A stretch of 23,739 nt of DNA. It comes from JBJXGC01 sp046154545. Lineage in GTDB: Bacteria > Chloroflexota > Dehalococcoidia > Tepidiformales > Tepidiformaceae. The position numbers and the translations under genes are program-made. The DNA is taken from assembly GCA_046154545.1 (NCBI GenBank), contig JBJXGC010000061.1:1-23739 (forward strand), in the 5' to 3' direction. Each line of letters begins with the position of its first letter. Positions within the stretch are counted from its first letter, which is position 1. The notes under the pieces were generated by a model that worked only from the letters and a program-made list of their open reading frames with translations, searched no databases and was not told where the DNA came from. This document shows positions 14,387 to 21,938 of this stretch, piece by piece.

Positions 14387-14757
14387 GCGAGAGCCGCTGG
14401 GTGAAGCTTGGGCCGGCCGCTGACCTCGAGCCGGGGAAGATGGGCGATTTCGCGGTCGAGGACCACAGCATCCTGGTGGCCAACTGCGACGGGAGTTACT
14501 TCGCCATTGAGGACCGCTGCACCCATGACGACGGCCCGCTGGCGCAGGGCCGCCTGGCGCGCTGCCAGGTCGAGTGCCCACGCCACGGGGCGCGGTTCGA
14601 CATGAAGACGGGGAAGGCGCTCACCCTGCCGGCGTTCTCGCCGGTGGCGGCCTTCCCCGTGCGCGTAGGTGAGGACGGGATCCTCGAGGTGGACCTCTCG
14701 GTGGCGAAGCCGGCCGGGCGGTTCGAAGACCCGCGCGGGATCAACTTCGGGATCTGA
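14383..14757 (+). CDS. Rieske 2Fe-2S ferredoxin
   Basis: The 124-residue protein has both halves of the Rieske cluster motif: Cys46-Thr-His48 (RCTHDDGPL) and Cys65-Pro-Arg-His68 (ECPRHGARFD), with 16 residues between them. Size and the absence of a membrane segment or signal fit a soluble ferredoxin of the dioxygenase-electron-carrier/NirD-like type. It would carry single electrons to an oxygenase or other partner, but no oxygenase gene is adjacent. The GTG at 14383 begins the conserved region; no ATG fits better in this frame. It is divergent from the sulfurtransferase gene. Confidence 0.9.
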   Translation: MSESRWVKLGPAADLEPGKMGDFAVEDHSILVANCDGSYFAIEDRCTHDDGPLAQGRLARCQVECPRHGARFDMKTGKALTLPAFSPVAAFPVRVGEDGILEVDLSVAKPAGRFEDPRGINFGI

Positions 14758-14777
14758 GGTGGCGCATGGCGCCTGGA

Positions 14778-15323
14778 TCAGTCGCCGAGGAGGGTCGTGT
14801 ACCCCATCCCGATGACGTCCTCGGCGTACTGGCTCCGCCAGCCGGCGTCGGGGATGGGCTTCTGGTGCTCCCGGAACCAGCGGTGAAGCTGGAGGTACTC
14901 CTCTTCGAGGCGCATCCGCCAGGAGTCCTCTTCCTTGAAGAGTTCCGGGTCGACTTCGTGCAGGCCCTTCTGCATCTCTTCGTAGTCGACCTCGGCGTCT
15001 TCCTTCCAGTAGCTGGTCAGGTAGTCGATCGACTCTTCGAGGTTGTGGCGGCACTCGGTGAGGATGATGGCCATCATGCCCGCCTCATCGACCTTGCTCC
15101 CGTTGACGCGGTAGAGCGCGGCGCAGGCCTCACAGACCACGACGAGTTTGCGGGCGTCGCAGTCCGTCTTATCGACACAGTCTTTGCAGCGGTCGGCGAA
15201 GGCGGCGGCCTCCACGCTGCGGGTGTACCCGACGACCATCTCTTCGCCAAGGGCTCCGCAGCCCTGGCACACCATCTGGTCAGAGAGGATCTCGTTGATC
15301 GCTTTGTCCCAGTCGAGCTGCAT
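14778..15323 (-). CDS. Cysteine-rich protein of unknown function, probable metal binding
   Basis: The 181-residue protein is not one I recognise. Its first half has eight cysteines: CQGC at 19-22, CKDC at 46-49, Cys55, CEAC at 64-67, and Cys91 followed by His93. The three C-x2-C pairs suggest one or two structural zinc sites. The second half is acidic and aromatic (WKEDAEVDYEEM, LEEEYLQLHRWFREHQKP) and probably helical. There is no signal or membrane segment. The ATG at 15323 is preferred to the adjacent GTG at 15326 because GGAGG is then 7 nt upstream. It has its own extended -10 promoter inside the end of the QueD-like gene, which lies immediately upstream on the same strand. Confidence 0.75.
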   Translation of the reverse strand: MQLDWDKAINEILSDQMVCQGCGALGEEMVVGYTRSVEAAAFADRCKDCVDKTDCDARKLVVVCEACAALYRVNGSKVDEAGMMAIILTECRHNLEESIDYLTSYWKEDAEVDYEEMQKGLHEVDPELFKEEDSWRMRLEEEYLQLHRWFREHQKPIPDAGWRSQYAEDVIGMGYTTLLGD

Positions 15324-15341
15324 CACGTCCCCTCCGAGGTT

Positions 15342-15827
15342 TTACAGCTCCAGAGTATACCAGCCCGCCTGCCCCGGCATCTCTTCTATCCCTACCGATA
15401 GTTTACGGACGTTCGTGGCGCCGCCCTCCCTGAGCGAGGCCAACAGCCGCCCGGCGAACCATTCGGCGATGCACTCGGCGGTTGAGTTCGGGATGGGCAG
15501 GGCGATGACGTCTGCTTTCGGCAGGACGTAGCCGCGGTCACCGAACCGGATGGCCCAGTTACCGGGGCGTTCGTCGATCTCCAGGAGGGTGCTATCGCGT
15601 TGGAGGATGAACTTGTGGTCCAGCTCATCGGCGATCGCTTTCGCGGCCTGCTTCAGCATCCCGAAGTCCCAGACCCAGGCGTCGTCGGTCAGGTCGCCTT
15701 CGAGTTCGAGGAGGATGTCGTAGTTGTGGCCGTGGAGCGGTTCGCATTCGCCGCGGAAGGTGGCCATGTGGGCCGCCGCGAAACGGAGGCGGTTGCGTTC
15801 GACAGTGACTTTCCGGACGGGATTCAT
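15342..15827 (-). CDS. queD: 6-pyruvoyl-tetrahydropterin synthase / QueD family protein
   Basis: The 161-residue protein has the zinc-binding histidines His20 (RFAAAH), His32 and His34 (LHGHNY), the catalytic Cys28 in GECEPLHGHNY, the DHKF segment near 70-73 and the C-terminal GIEEMPG region. It would act in queuosine precursor formation (6-carboxytetrahydropterin synthase) or in a related pterin step. No queC, queE or folE gene is nearby to decide. It is longer than a typical QueD of about 120 residues. The ATG at 15827 follows a TAAAAT box by 7 nt with no ribosome-binding site, pointing to a leaderless transcript; an in-frame ATG at 15854 would lie upstream of that box. Confidence 0.87.
   Translation of the reverse strand: MNPVRKVTVERNRLRFAAAHMATFRGECEPLHGHNYDILLELEGDLTDDAWVWDFGMLKQAAKAIADELDHKFILQRDSTLLEIDERPGNWAIRFGDRGYVLPKADVIALPIPNSTAECIAEWFAGRLLASLREGGATNVRKLSVGIEEMPGQAGWYTLEL
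15354..15359 (-). promoter_or_regulatory. Extended -10 promoter for the cysteine-rich protein
   Basis: TGGTATACT on the minus strand is a TG-n extended -10 with a near-consensus hexamer, about 30 nt before the ATG at 15323. It lies within the last codons of the QueD-like gene. The -35 is poor, as is common with extended -10 sites. Confidence 0.5.
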
Positions 15828-15834
15828 GGCCGAG

Positions 15835-15840
15835 ATTTTA
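15835..15840 (-). promoter_or_regulatory. -10 box TAAAAT, probable leaderless start of the QueD-like gene
   Basis: TAAAAT on the minus strand ends 7 nt before the ATG at 15827, placing the transcription start at the start codon. No -35 consensus is visible. Confidence 0.55.
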
Positions 15841-15971
15841 GCGCGAGGCGGCATACGCGGGCGCCTGTGCCTGTGGCCACGAAGCCGTCCGGCCGGGAGC
15901 GCGATTTGTCGGGTTCCGGCCCGTCGGGCACAATCGGCCCGTGCGCATCAGGCGCAATGCGAGGGACAGGC

Positions 15972-16847
15972 GTGCCGGTCATCGTCGTCACTTCCGCCGG
16001 ACAGGGCGATGGCAAGACTGGTGTCGCCACCGCCATTGCCCGGCACTATGCCTACCTTGGCCAGGCCGTGCGGCTGACGCGGATCGCCAGCACGGCCGCG
16101 GGGTCGCACGCGCCGGACGATGCCGCCTACTTCGCTTCGCTCGATTTCGTGCCCGGCTCGCCCTCGTCCGTGGAGTCCTGGGCGGGTATCCATGACGCGC
16201 CCGGCTCGCTCACGGTCGTCGAGGTTGATGCCGTGGACCTCGTCCTTCCGGCTGGTGCGGCGGTGGTCACGGTCAGCCGGTCGGCGATGTCGCAGGCGCC
16301 AACGGGAGTAGTGCCCGTCGCCACGGTCGTTACGGCTGCCGCCCTTATTGGTGCGACCGCAAACCAGCCAGCGGACGGCCCCCTCGAAGTCCTCCTCGGC
16401 GACGACCGGACGCTCGCCGGCTTTAGCGTCGCTGAGGCGCGGGCGATGTTGAACGCGGAGGTGCTGGTCACCGGTGACGAAACCGGTGCGACCTGCGACC
16501 ACCTCGTCATCGCCCCGATCGCGTCGGATGCGGGGCAGCCCTATTTCCGCCGGTTCGCAAGCAAGGCCGTCGTCGTGCGCTTCGATAAGACGGACATGCA
16601 CCTGGCGGCGATGCGGGCCGACCCCGCGTGCCTGATCCTCACGGGCGGCCGCCGCCCCTCGGATTACCTTTTCGACGCGGCGACGGCGAAGGGCGTCCCG
16701 GTGCTCCTTTCCAGGACGGACACCGAGAACACGGTGATTGCTCTCGAGGGGATCTTCGACAACACCCGTTTCAGTGGCGAACGGAAGCTCGACCGAATGT
16801 GCGAGCTCCTGGAACAGACGCCGCTCTTCGATGTCCTCGGCCGATAG
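15972..16847 (+). CDS. BioD-like P-loop plus DRTGG-domain protein (Pta N-terminal-like)
   Basis: The 291-residue protein begins VPVIVVTSAGQGDGKTGVAT, a dethiobiotin-synthetase-like P-loop (GQGDGKT near 10-16). From about residue 145 it has the DRTGG-domain pattern (VLLGDDRTLAGFSVAEARAM, then PACLILTGG and TDTENTVIALEGIFDN). This pairing is the N-terminal, regulatory-like half of long phosphotransacetylases, found also as stand-alone proteins; function is not established. The GTG at 15972 is chosen because GAGGG lies 7 nt upstream; an in-frame ATG at 15957 is the alternative. Its end overlaps the next gene by 17 nt, so the two are probably one operon. Confidence 0.8.
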   Translation: MPVIVVTSAGQGDGKTGVATAIARHYAYLGQAVRLTRIASTAAGSHAPDDAAYFASLDFVPGSPSSVESWAGIHDAPGSLTVVEVDAVDLVLPAGAAVVTVSRSAMSQAPTGVVPVATVVTAAALIGATANQPADGPLEVLLGDDRTLAGFSVAEARAMLNAEVLVTGDETGATCDHLVIAPIASDAGQPYFRRFASKAVVVRFDKTDMHLAAMRADPACLILTGGRRPSDYLFDAATAKGVPVLLSRTDTENTVIALEGIFDNTRFSGERKLDRMCELLEQTPLFDVLGR

Positions 16848-18051
16848 GGCTTCTCCGAAGGAGTCGTTCTCTGGGGCCGAGGCGCGCCGGATCGCCCTCG
16901 CGGCCCAGGGTTTCGCCGCGGCCCGGCCACGGCGGACGGTCACCCACGGGGATGTTGAGCGCGTCTTCGACCGGCTCCATCTGGTGCAGCTTGATTCCGT
17001 GAACGTCGCCGTCCGCACTCACTACATGCCGTTCTTTTCGCGGCTCGGGGCGTACGAACGTTCGCTCGTCGATACCGACGCCTATGCCCGAAAGACCGTG
17101 TTCGAGTACTGGGCCCATGAAGCGTGCCTGGTCCCTATGGACCAATACCCGCTCTTTCACCACCGGATGGTGGGTGAAGGGCACAAGCGCCATCTCGGCC
17201 GGTTCCTGACGCAGCACCCCGGATACGCCGACCGCGTGCTCGCGGAAGTCCGGGAGCGCGGCCCGCTGGCCGTGAAGGACCTGGAGGAGGCCGGCGAACG
17301 GACCGGGCCGTGGTGGGGCTACGGGAAGGGGAAGATCGCACTCGAGTACCACTTCGCGGCCGGGGCGGTGGCGGTGGCGTCGCGGCGAAACTTCGCACGG
17401 CAGTATGACCTGGCGGAGCGTGTGATCCCGGAGGCCATCCGGGCCTTGCCGCCGCTTGCTCCAGAGGACGCTCACCGCGAGATGGTGAGGCGCGCTGGCC
17501 TCGCCCTCGGCGTGGCCATAGAGGCCGACATCGCCGACTACTACCGAATCAAACCAGCGGAGGCCCGGCCCCGCATCGCCGAGTTGGTCGATGCGGGCGA
17601 GCTGCTGCCGGTGAAAGTGGAGGGCTGGACGAAGCCTGCCTATCTCCATCGCGACGCGGCCGTCCCGCGGCGCGTCCAGGCGCGAGCGCTGCTCTCACCG
17701 TTCGACTCGCTCGTCTGGCGGCGGGAGCGGACCGGACGGGTCTTCGATTTCCATTACCGGATCGAAATCTACACACCGGCCGAAAAGCGGGTCTTCGGGT
17801 ACTACGTGATGCCGTTCCTGCTCGGCGACCAGATCGTTGCGCGGGTTGACCTGAAGGCGGACCGGGCGAACGGCCGGCTGCTGGTGCGCGGCGCGTTCCT
17901 GGAGCCGGGCGCCGAGGGCGGGGCGGTGGCGCCGGAACTGCGCGCCGAACTCGAGGGCATGGCCTCGTGGCTGGGGCTCGACCAGGTCGTGGTCGAACCA
18001 AACGGGGACCTTGCCGGGGCGCTGAGCGACGTGCCGGCGCCCGGGGGGTAG
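16831..18051 (+). CDS. Winged-helix YcaQ/AlkX-family protein, putative DNA glycosylase
   Basis: The 406-residue protein belongs to the HTH_42/YcaQ family of three winged-helix domains. Its motif RLHLVQLDSVNVAVRTHYM contains Gln53-Leu-Asp55, the Q-hydrophobic-D form associated with YcaQ (AlkX), rather than the Q-hydrophobic-Q form of AlkZ. FSRLGAYERSLVD and FEYWAHEACLVPMD follow, and the C-terminal part has LSPFDSLVWRRERTGRVFDF and VFGYYVMPFLLGD. Characterised members excise bulky alkylated bases and unhook interstrand crosslinks. Substrate here is inferred. It overlaps the upstream DRTGG gene by 17 nt; a functional link is not obvious. Confidence 0.88.
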   Translation: MSSADRASPKESFSGAEARRIALAAQGFAAARPRRTVTHGDVERVFDRLHLVQLDSVNVAVRTHYMPFFSRLGAYERSLVDTDAYARKTVFEYWAHEACLVPMDQYPLFHHRMVGEGHKRHLGRFLTQHPGYADRVLAEVRERGPLAVKDLEEAGERTGPWWGYGKGKIALEYHFAAGAVAVASRRNFARQYDLAERVIPEAIRALPPLAPEDAHREMVRRAGLALGVAIEADIADYYRIKPAEARPRIAELVDAGELLPVKVEGWTKPAYLHRDAAVPRRVQARALLSPFDSLVWRRERTGRVFDFHYRIEIYTPAEKRVFGYYVMPFLLGDQIVARVDLKADRANGRLLVRGAFLEPGAEGGAVAPELRAELEGMASWLGLDQVVVEPNGDLAGALSDVPAPGG

Positions 18052-18079
18052 ACGACCGGCCCAGGCTGCCCGGCCCGAG

Positions 18080-18697
18080 CTACCTGGCGGTGGCGTCGAT
18101 GACGGGCCCCGGTTCGTCGTCCTTGAGCCGTTGGGTCGTGGCACGCGCCGCCGGTTCGCGCGCGGCCGCCGATTGGGGCCGGCGTTCGGGGCCACCGGGC
18201 GCGGTGGGGCGCTGCTGGCCGCGCGTCCCGCGAGGCGGTTGTCCCTCTCTCGGCGGCTTTTCGAGGCCGCAGAACGGGCAGGCCACCCAGGCGTAACTGA
18301 GCGGCCTGGCGCACGAGCGGCAGGGCTCTTTGAGCTGCGTCCGGCAGGAAGGGCAGACGAGGAAGTCGTCCATGACGCGCCGCTTGCAGGTTGGGCAGGC
18401 CTTCTGGTCTTCGAGGTCCTGGAGGAGCGCCTCCTCTTCGAGCGACCTTTCGTAGAGCTCGGTGAGGGTGTACCGCGGCCGCAGGATGAGATAGATCCAA
18501 TGGCCTGGGAGGAAGAACACGAGGACGAGCAGGACAGCGATCGCCTGGACGATCGGGTCCCGCGTGCGCTGGCGAATGTCACGATAAGCCCAGAAGACGA
18601 GCGTCAGCCAGAGCACCGCGAGGTATATCGCGAGAACGATGGCGACACCCCGGAGAGTCGCTTCCCAGCTACCGCCGGGCCAACCGACAAGGAACAT
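18080..18697 (-). CDS. Membrane protein with two zinc ribbons
   Basis: The 205-residue protein has two membrane segments (about 16-37 and 50-73) and then a charged helix. Two zinc ribbons follow: CPTC/CPSC at 101-104 and 115-118, and CRSC/CPFC at 126-129 and 140-143. The tail is long, Pro/Arg/Gly-rich and probably disordered. The double-zinc-ribbon layout with an N-terminal anchor is common in Actinobacteria and Chloroflexota, but no biochemical role is established. AGGAG lies 9 nt before the ATG at 18697. It is divergent from the helicase gene and convergent with the YcaQ-like gene. Confidence 0.83.
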   Translation of the reverse strand: MFLVGWPGGSWEATLRGVAIVLAIYLAVLWLTLVFWAYRDIRQRTRDPIVQAIAVLLVLVFFLPGHWIYLILRPRYTLTELYERSLEEEALLQDLEDQKACPTCKRRVMDDFLVCPSCRTQLKEPCRSCARPLSYAWVACPFCGLEKPPREGQPPRGTRGQQRPTAPGGPERRPQSAAAREPAARATTQRLKDDEPGPVIDATAR

Positions 18698-18726
18698 GCA
18701 ACCGGTCTCCTGTCCGCCAATTCACA

Positions 18727-18732
18727 ACTATA
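18727..18732 (-). promoter_or_regulatory. Extended -10 promoter for the zinc-ribbon membrane protein
   Basis: TGGTATAGT on the minus strand is an extended -10 with a near-consensus hexamer, about 30 nt before the ATG at 18697, leaving room for AGGAG. Confidence 0.5.
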
Positions 18733-18802
18733 CCATCCGTTACGTTCTGGCCACGTTCGCTTCGGATGGCGAAGCGCAATCGCTGAGACGCCTTATCCAA
18801 TG

Positions 18803-18808
18803 TAAACT
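18803..18808 (+). promoter_or_regulatory. -10 box TAAACT, probable leaderless start of the helicase gene
   Basis: TAAACT ends exactly 6 nt before the ATG at 18815. The intervening GGGAAG is too close to the ATG to act as a normal ribosome-binding site. Confidence 0.5.
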
Positions 18809-18814
18809 GGGAAG

Positions 18815-21076
18815 ATGACTGCGCCCACGGCGGTCCTCCCGCCCATCCTCGATGGCCTGAACGAACCCCAGCTCGCGGCGGTGACGCATGGCGATGGGCC
18901 TGTCCTCATCCTCGCTGGCCCCGGGAGCGGCAAGACGCGCGTCATTACGCAGCGGATCGCTTACCTCGTGCGCGAGCTGCGGGTTGCACCCTGGCGCATC
19001 CTGGCGGTGACCTTCACGAACAAGGCGGCGCGCGAGATGCGGGAGCGGGTTGCCGTCCTCCTGGGGGAAGACGCCTCGTCCGTGGCCCTTGGGACGTTCC
19101 ATTCGCTCTGCGCCCGCTGGCTCCGGGTCGATGGCGACGCGATCGGGGTCGGCCGCAACTTCGTCATCTACGACGACGACGACCAGGTCAAGTTGATGAC
19201 ACGGGTGGTGAACGAGCTCGGCCTCGACCCCAAGCGCAACCGGCCGCGCACGATCCTCGGCGCCATCTCGAGCGCAAAGAGCGAGATGCTCTCCGTCGAG
19301 GCTTACCGCGCGCGGGTGGAGACATACGACGAAGAGATCGTGGCCCGCGCCTGGCTGCGCTACCAGGAGGCGCTCCGCTCGTCGTCCGCGCTCGACTTCG
19401 ACGACCTGCTCGGCGAGACGGTGCGAATGTTCGCCCAGGCGCCGGAGGTGCTGGCGAAGTACTCGGGCCGCTTCCTGCACGTGCTGGTGGACGAGTTCCA
19501 GGACACGAACCCGGTCCAGTACGCACTGGCCCACGCGCTCGCTGCCGGATTCGTCGGCACCGAGCCGGATACGCCCCGGCTGGACGGTCCCGCCGGCGGC
19601 CAGGGCCACCGCAACATCGCCGTCGTCGGTGACCCGGACCAGAGCATCTACTCCTGGCGGTCGGCGGACATTCGCAACGTCGCGAACTTCGAGCACGACT
19701 TCCCGGGCCACGACGTCATCCTGCTGGAGCAGAACTACCGGTCGACGAGCCCGATCCTCCGGGCGGCGGACGCCGTCATCGAACGCAACCCGTACCGGAC
19801 GCCACGCCGCCTCTGGACGGCCCGGCCTGGGGGCGACCTGATCACGACCTACGAGGCCTACAGCAGCGAGGAGGAGGGCGAGTTCGTGGCCTCGGAGATC
19901 GGCCGCCTCAAGACCGCGGGCCGCCGGTATGGCGAGATCGCCGTCATGTACCGGACAAACGCGATGTCGCGGCCGGTGGAAGAGGCGCTCGTCCGTCACC
20001 GCATCCCCTACCGGCTGATCGGCGGCGTCCGCTTCTACCAGCGCCGTGAGGTGAAGGATGTCATCGCCTACCTCCGCCTGGTCCACAACCGGCTCGATGA
20101 GGCGAGCCTTCTGCGTGTGATTAACGTCCCGGCGCGGGGGGTCGGCGACCGCACCGTCCAGCGGTTGCGCGAGTGGGCGCGGGAGATGGGGCTGACCGCC
20201 TGGGACGCGGCCGAGGCTGTCGCCCAGGGGCGGACCGACACGGGTGTGGGCGGCCGTTCGGCCTCAGGGGTGCGGGAGTTCGTGATCGCCATCAACGGCG
20301 TCCGTGGCCACCAGGACCTCCACCTCGCCACGCTGTTAGAACTTGTCCTTGAGGCCACTGGCTACCTCGAATACTTAAGCGTAAACGACCCTGAGTCGGC
20401 TGAAGAGCGGCTCGAATCGATCGACCAGCTTCGCGCCGTGATGGTCCAGTACGACGAGATGATGGGTGTCGAGGCCGAACTCTCGGCCTTCCTGAACGAT
20501 GTGGCGCTGGTCGCCGATGTGGACGAAGTGGAGGGCGGAGCCAGTGCGGTCACCCTCATCACACTCCATAACGCCAAGGGGCTTGAGTACCCGGTCGTGT
20601 TCATGGTCGGCATGGAGGAAGGGGTGCTGCCCCACATCCGCAGCTTCGACGACCCGAAGCAGATGGAGGAGGAGCGGCGCCTCGCCTATGTGGGCATCAC
20701 CCGGGCGGGAGACCTGCTGTACCTGACTCGCGCGTACCGGCGTTACGCCATGGGCAATTCATCGATGAACCCGGCCTCGCGGTTCCTCGGCGACATCCCG
20801 CATGAGCTCGTTCGGCCCTGGGGTTCGACGCCCCGGGGTGGCCTCCCGGCGCCGGGTGGCTACCGCGAGGCGGTGGCGCTCGCGCCCCCCGCGGAGGAGT
20901 TCGCGGCGGTCGCCCCCGAGTTCGAACCGGGCGCGCGGATCCGCCACGCGAAGTTCGGGGAAGGCGTGGTCACGGCGGCGACGGTGAACGGCGGGGACGT
21001 GGAGTATCACGTGGAGTTCGATGTGCTGGGCGCGAAGCGGTTGCTGGCCAGCTACGCAAAGCTGGTGCCGGCCTGA
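18815..21076 (+). CDS. pcrA: UvrD/PcrA-type superfamily 1A DNA helicase
   Basis: The 753-residue ATP-dependent 3'-5' helicase has all SF1A motifs in order: Gln19 of the Q motif, GPGSGKT at 35-41 (Walker A), VDEFQDTN near 225-232 (Walker B), GDPDQSIYSWRSADIRN near 272, LEQNYRST, ITLHNAKGLEYPVVF near 586 and EERRLAYVGITRA near 622. The C-terminal 45 residues (IRHAKFGEGVVTAA, then YAKLVPA) are the Tudor-like tail of PcrA/UvrD that contacts RNA polymerase in studied homologues. A short Gly/Pro-rich insert of roughly 20 residues precedes motif III. Its roles would be nucleotide-excision and mismatch repair and removal of stalled complexes. The naming pcrA rather than uvrD is by resemblance. Confidence 0.95.
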   Translation: MTAPTAVLPPILDGLNEPQLAAVTHGDGPVLILAGPGSGKTRVITQRIAYLVRELRVAPWRILAVTFTNKAAREMRERVAVLLGEDASSVALGTFHSLCARWLRVDGDAIGVGRNFVIYDDDDQVKLMTRVVNELGLDPKRNRPRTILGAISSAKSEMLSVEAYRARVETYDEEIVARAWLRYQEALRSSSALDFDDLLGETVRMFAQAPEVLAKYSGRFLHVLVDEFQDTNPVQYALAHALAAGFVGTEPDTPRLDGPAGGQGHRNIAVVGDPDQSIYSWRSADIRNVANFEHDFPGHDVILLEQNYRSTSPILRAADAVIERNPYRTPRRLWTARPGGDLITTYEAYSSEEEGEFVASEIGRLKTAGRRYGEIAVMYRTNAMSRPVEEALVRHRIPYRLIGGVRFYQRREVKDVIAYLRLVHNRLDEASLLRVINVPARGVGDRTVQRLREWAREMGLTAWDAAEAVAQGRTDTGVGGRSASGVREFVIAINGVRGHQDLHLATLLELVLEATGYLEYLSVNDPESAEERLESIDQLRAVMVQYDEMMGVEAELSAFLNDVALVADVDEVEGGASAVTLITLHNAKGLEYPVVFMVGMEEGVLPHIRSFDDPKQMEEERRLAYVGITRAGDLLYLTRAYRRYAMGNSSMNPASRFLGDIPHELVRPWGSTPRGGLPAPGGYREAVALAPPAEEFAAVAPEFEPGARIRHAKFGEGVVTAATVNGGDVEYHVEFDVLGAKRLLASYAKLVPA

Positions 21077-21168
21077 ACTTCTCGTTGACCCGTGGACGGG
21101 GAGCCGGGGAAAGCGGGACGGCAGGACACCGCACAGGTGCGTTGGACGCCTTGCCAACGGCGGCCCCT

Positions 21169-21199
21169 GGGACGGTCCCTCCCGGCACCGGTGTATACT
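21169..21199 (+). promoter_or_regulatory. Promoter and palindrome for the ribbon-helix-helix/MazF operon
   Basis: TATACT (21194-21199) ends exactly 6 nt before the ATG at 21206. The perfect palindrome GGGACGGTCCC (21169-21179) covers the -35 position. This arrangement matches repression by the antitoxin or the antitoxin-toxin complex. A leaderless mRNA is expected. Confidence 0.55.
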
Positions 21200-21205
21200 G
21201 GTGGC

Positions 21206-21469
21206 ATGGCCGAAGCCGCTCATGTCCGGCGCCATGTGCGCCTCACTCCCGCTGAAGCGGAACGCCTCTCCCGCATCGCCCGCGAGAGCAGTCGGACCGA
21301 AGAGCGGCTCATCGCTTCCGCTGTCCGGATCTATCTTGACATCTGCGACTCGGATTCCAGCCGGGAGTGGGCGAGTTTGAGTGCGCCTGCGTTCGCCCGT
21401 GTTTGGGACAATCAAGACGACGCCGTCTACGACCACTGGCGGGATCTGTATGGCGTTCAAGAGGGCTGA
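21206..21469 (+). CDS. Ribbon-helix-helix-like antitoxin of a MazF/PemK pair
   Basis: The 87-residue protein begins with a short strand and two helices (VRRHVRLTPAEAERLSRIAR, then SRTEERLIASAVRIYLDI) in the pattern of a CopG/ribbon-helix-helix DNA-binding domain. The tail is acidic and aromatic (VWDNQDDAVYDHWRDLYG) and would bind the toxin. Its stop lies 20 nt inside the MazF-like gene. The ATG is set by the TATACT box 6 nt upstream; longer frames would cross the promoter. The DNA-binding assignment is by pattern. Confidence 0.75.
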   Translation: MAEAAHVRRHVRLTPAEAERLSRIARESSRTEERLIASAVRIYLDICDSDSSREWASLSAPAFARVWDNQDDAVYDHWRDLYGVQEG

Positions 21470-21785
21470 GGTCGTCCTCGTCCCTTTTCCGTACTCAGAC
21501 GCAAGCACGACAGGGGCGCGGCCTGCCGTTGTGCTCTCATCGCTCCATTATCAGGACGTGGAACCGGACATTATCGTGGCCGCGATCACATCGAACCTCT
21601 CAGGCGCGAGCGAGTTCGACTATCGCCTTGTCGATTGGTCCGAAGCTGGGTTGAGGCTTCCTTCCGCTCTTAAGCCGGTGATTGCCACCATCGACCCGAG
21701 GCGCGTTGTGCACGCGATCGGTCACCTGACGGCATCCGACCTTGCGGCCGTTGACGCCCGTCTGCGGTCGGCGCTCGGTCTTTAG
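21450..21785 (+). CDS. MazF/PemK-family toxin endoribonuclease
   Basis: The 111-residue protein has the MazF/PemK barrel signature: RAEVVLVPFPYSDASTTGAR followed by PAVVLSS, with Arg24 and, further on, Thr47 in AAITSNL as the likely catalytic pair. ALKPVIATIDPRRVVHAIGHL forms the later strands. It would cut free mRNA at specific short sequences. It starts inside the antitoxin gene (20-nt overlap), so translation is coupled. All core segments are present and it is probably active. Confidence 0.9.
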   Translation: MAFKRAEVVLVPFPYSDASTTGARPAVVLSSLHYQDVEPDIIVAAITSNLSGASEFDYRLVDWSEAGLRLPSALKPVIATIDPRRVVHAIGHLTASDLAAVDARLRSALGL

Positions 21786-21890
21786 TCCAGCGTCCCCCGC
21801 CAGGTCCGTTACGGTAGCTCAATACGTCCAGCCGCGTTCTCGTGGCCGGCGACGCGGCTTGTGGATTTCGGGCTTTCTCATGGAGAGAGA

Positions 21891-21932
21891 GCCGCTTCGG
21901 GGGTCGGAAGCGGCGGCCATATGCGCTACACT
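21891..21932 (+). promoter_or_regulatory. Promoter with inverted repeat upstream of the first paralogue
   Basis: TACACT (21927-21932) ends exactly 6 nt before the ATG at 21939. Just upstream, GCCGCTTC (21891-21898) and GAAGCGGC (21907-21914) form a perfect 8-bp inverted repeat with an 8-nt spacer covering the -35 position, a candidate operator. Confidence 0.5.
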
Positions 21933-21938
21933 CAGGTT

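Noticed and set aside
18740..20086. A 448-codon minus-strand frame opposite the helicase gene
   Set aside because: The helicase has all SF1A motifs; the antisense frame is biased shadow sequence.
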